A stretch of DNA of 64,000 nucleotides from Actinobacteria bacterium UBA2279 (GTDB taxonomy: Bacteria > Actinomycetota > Coriobacteriia > Anaerosomatales > Anaerosomataceae), in contig DDWT01000012.1 in assembly GCA_002347365.1 (NCBI GenBank), forward strand, positions 134,206-198,205, given 5' to 3'. The notes under the pieces were generated by a model that had not been told where the DNA came from, searched no databases, and was given only the letters and a program-made list of their open reading frames with translations. The position numbers and the translations under genes are program-made. Below are positions 61,901-64,000 of this stretch, piece by piece (the stretch's first letter is position 1; every line of letters begins with the position of its first letter).

Positions 61901-63184
61901 ATGAGCTACATCACCGACATCGTGGCACGCGAGATCCTGGATTCCCGCGGCAACCCGACGGTCGAGGTCGAGGTCGAGCTCGACGACGGCTCCTGGGGCC
62001 GGGCGGCTGTTCCTTCGGGCGCCTCGACCGGCGCGTTTGAAGCCGTGGAGCTGCGCGACACTGAATCGGCACGCTTCCTGGGCAAAGGCGTGCTCACCGC
62101 AGTCGAGAATGTGAACGAGGTCATCGGGCCGGAGCTTCTCGGCGTCGATGCTACCGACCAGCGAGCGGTTGACGCGTTGCTGCTGGAGCTGGATGGCACG
62201 CCCAACAAGGCCAACCTGGGCGCGAACGCCATTCTCGGCGTATCGATGGCGGTCGCCAAGGCTGCCGCCGAGTCATGCGAACTCACGCTGTACAGCTACA
62301 TCGGTGGTGCGAACGCACATACGCTGCCGGTACCGATGATGAACATCCTCAACGGCGGTGCGCACGCCGACAACAACGTCGACCTGCAGGAGTTCATGGT
62401 CATGCCTGTAGGCGCCGGAAGCTTCGCGGAGGGCCTTCGGATGTGTGCCGAGATCTACCACACGCTCAAGAAGGTGCTCCACGACCGCAAGCTCGGTACC
62501 GGCGTTGGCGATGAGGGCGGTTTCGCTCCCGACCTCGGCAGCAACGAAGAGGCGCTGCAGATCATCTCCGAGGCGGTCGTGCAGGCGGGCTACTCGCTCG
62601 GCGACCAGATCATGTTCGCCCTGGATCCGGCGGCGACCGAGTTCTACAAGAACGGCAAGTACGTTCTGGCGGGCGAGGGTCGCGAGTTGACCTCCGCCGA
62701 GATGGTCGACTTCTGGGCCGACCTGGTAGAGCGCTACCCGATCATCAGCATCGAGGACGGGATGGCCGAGGAGGATTGGGACGGCTGGAAGCTCATGACC
62801 GATCGTCTCGGCGGCAAGATCCAGCTCGTCGGTGACGACCTGTTCGTCACGAACACCGAGCGCCTCCGTCGCGGTATCGAGATGGGCGTTGCCAACTCCA
62901 TCCTCATCAAGCTGAATCAGATAGGCACGCTGACCGAGACGCTCGACGCTATCGAGATGGCCAAGCGCGCCGGCTACACGTGCGTGATCTCGCACCGCTC
63001 CGGTGAGACCGAGGACACCACCATCGCCGACGTGGCCGTGGCCGTGAACGCCGGTCAGATCAAGACGGGTGCACCGGCGCGTTCCGACCGTGTGGCCAAG
63101 TACAACCAGCTGCTGCGTATCGAAGAGGAGCTGTGGGACTCGGCCGTCTTCCCCGGCATGGAGGCGTTCTACAACCTGCGCTAG
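61901..63184 (+). CDS. eno: Enolase
   Basis: Dehydrates 2-phosphoglycerate to phosphoenolpyruvate. 427 residues from ATG 61901 after GAGAAGGAG. MSYITDIVAREILDSRGNPTVEVEV opens the protein; GASTGAFEAVELRD, the metal-binding Asp/Glu residues in MFALDPAATEFY, ISIEDGMAEEDWDG and GDDLFVTNTERL, the catalytic lysine in ILIKLNQIGTLTET and the SHRSGETEDTTIADVAVA motif are all intact. A hairpin follows and then pyk. Confidence 0.97.
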   Translation: MSYITDIVAREILDSRGNPTVEVEVELDDGSWGRAAVPSGASTGAFEAVELRDTESARFLGKGVLTAVENVNEVIGPELLGVDATDQRAVDALLLELDGTPNKANLGANAILGVSMAVAKAAAESCELTLYSYIGGANAHTLPVPMMNILNGGAHADNNVDLQEFMVMPVGAGSFAEGLRMCAEIYHTLKKVLHDRKLGTGVGDEGGFAPDLGSNEEALQIISEAVVQAGYSLGDQIMFALDPAATEFYKNGKYVLAGEGRELTSAEMVDFWADLVERYPIISIEDGMAEEDWDGWKLMTDRLGGKIQLVGDDLFVTNTERLRRGIEMGVANSILIKLNQIGTLTETLDAIEMAKRAGYTCVISHRSGETEDTTIADVAVAVNAGQIKTGAPARSDRVAKYNQLLRIEEELWDSAVFPGMEAFYNLR

Positions 63185-63228
63185 CTGGGACGCGGACACT
63201 CGATCGGTGCCCGCTTCGCCACTCATGA

Positions 63229-63256
63229 GAAGGGCGCCTCACCTGGGGCGCCCTTC
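63229..63256 (+). terminator. Hairpin terminator after eno
   Basis: Arms GAAGGGCGCC (63229-63238) and GGCGCCCTTC (63247-63256) with a short loop, 44 bases past the enolase stop. The T-tract is weak (CTACGTTG). Confidence 0.65.
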
Positions 63257-63326
63257 CTACGTTGACGACTCACACCGTGTCGCTTCGGGTAGCATGACTA
63301 GGGACGCTACACGTGAGGAGACGCCA

Positions 63327-64000
63327 ATGCGGCGCACCAAGATCATCGCCACCATCGGTCCGGCTACCGACTCGCCCGAGGTGCTCGCCTCGCTTGTCGA
63401 CGCCGGGCTCGATGTCGCCAGGCTCAACGCGTCGCACAGCTCAAGGGCGGATCTCGAACGCAGGTTGACCGCGATCCGTGCGACGGCCGAGGCGGCAGGA
63501 CGGCAGGTCGCCGTCATGCTCGACCTGGGTGGCCCCAAGCTCCGGGTAGGCGAGATGATACCCGGCGTGCATCTCGAAGCCGGTGCGCCGTTCGACATCG
63601 TCTCCGGGGAGTGTAGGGGAGATGCAAGTGAGGCGTGTGTGACGTACGCGGGACTGTCGAGCGATGTCGCGCCTGGGAACCACATCCTGATAGACGATGG
63701 TCGGGTCCAGCTGGTCGTGGACCACGTGGAGCCGGGTCGTGTGCATACGACGGTGGAGACCGGTGGCGTCATAACGAGCCACAAGGGGCTCAACGTCCCG
63801 GGTGTGCGCCTTGGCGTGGACGCTATCACCGATGAGGACAGGAGCGACCTTCTGTGGGCGCTTGATGCCGGCATAGACCTTGTTGCGCAGTCGTTCGTTC
63901 GAAGCGCCGACGACATTCGTCGACTCCGTGAGCTCATGGGTGACCGCCTGCTGCCCATCGTCGCCAAGATCGAGAAGCACGAAGCGGTCGCCGATCTTGC
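63327..64000 (+). CDS. pyk: Pyruvate kinase (3' end outside window)
   Basis: ATG 63327 follows GTGAGGAGACGCC. The visible 224 residues begin MRRTKIIATIGPATDSPEVL, then ARLNASHSS, VMLDLGGPKLRVGEM, a B domain (about 70-165, GAPFDIVSGE, GLSSDVAPGNHILIDDGRVQ, HKGLNVPGV) and AQSFVRSADDIRRLRELM with KIEKHEAV, the catalytic-lysine region. Makes pyruvate and ATP from phosphoenolpyruvate. The frame is open to the window end. Confidence 0.93.
   Translation, partial: MRRTKIIATIGPATDSPEVLASLVDAGLDVARLNASHSSRADLERRLTAIRATAEAAGRQVAVMLDLGGPKLRVGEMIPGVHLEAGAPFDIVSGECRGDASEACVTYAGLSSDVAPGNHILIDDGRVQLVVDHVEPGRVHTTVETGGVITSHKGLNVPGVRLGVDAITDEDRSDLLWALDAGIDLVAQSFVRSADDIRRLRELMGDRLLPIVAKIEKHEAVADL

Overview
The window is 64 kb of GC-rich, gene-dense bacterial DNA that reads as chromosome. 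Nearly every gene has a Shine-Dalgarno start or a start overlapping the previous stop. The dnaK-grpE-dnaJ-hspR order, LPXTG/sortase surface anchoring, a hydrogenase-maturation (hyp) cluster and a ferredoxin suggest an anaerobic or facultative member of the Actinomycetota, perhaps a Coriobacteriia/OPB41-type lineage. That placement is inference from gene content only. I saw no phage, insertion sequence, CRISPR array, rRNA or tRNA.

Layout. 0-10 kb: the 3' part of a sodium:solute (acetate-type) symporter, then a leftward block ending in phosphoglucose isomerase and a DMT transporter, with hypF-hypC-hypD-hypE upstream of them and a zinc-ribbon/HEPN-like gene at the head. 10-14.6 kb: a second leftward operon with a large secreted membrane-anchored protein, a PIN-TM-TPR fusion, thioredoxin reductase, thioredoxin and a small helical protein. 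14.7-24.6 kb: lon; then a surface locus with a structured leader and terminator, a 1340-residue SdrB/DUF11-repeat protein ending in LPFTG, a small secreted HEVGH protein on the other strand under a c-di-GMP-I riboswitch, a sortase, a nucleotide-sugar epimerase and an unknown gene. 24.6-32 kb: ferredoxin, then the heat-shock operon dnaK-grpE-dnaJ-hspR, followed by clpB, which carries an internal deletion with frameshift. 32-38 kb: sensory and envelope genes (7TM-PAS, GerMN lipoprotein, PAS-GAF-SpoIIE phosphatase, zinc-ribbon membrane protein, UBP zinc finger). 38-44.4 kb: a MacB-type ABC transporter, a 42-residue membrane protein with TrkH, an OB-fold-like protein and a threonine aldolase. 44.5-51.8 kb: a phosphorelay made of a hybrid histidine kinase, a separate HPt protein and a PilB/GspE-type ATPase with a receiver domain at each end. 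51.8-64 kb: NYN nuclease, DUF554 protein, nth, a secreted C39-like protein, a lipoprotein, mfd, a parvulin lipoprotein, mazG, eno and the start of pyk.

The two most interesting systems are: (1) the surface locus at 17.2-23.1 kb, where an LPXTG protein, a sortase and a riboswitch-controlled small secreted HExxH protein lie together, resembling the c-di-GMP-switched PPEP-1/CD2831 adhesin-release pair of Clostridioides difficile; and (2) the three-gene phosphorelay at 44.5-51.8 kb whose end point is itself a type IV pilus/type II secretion-class motor ATPase. The broken clpB inside an otherwise intact chaperone cluster is the clearest sequence anomaly.
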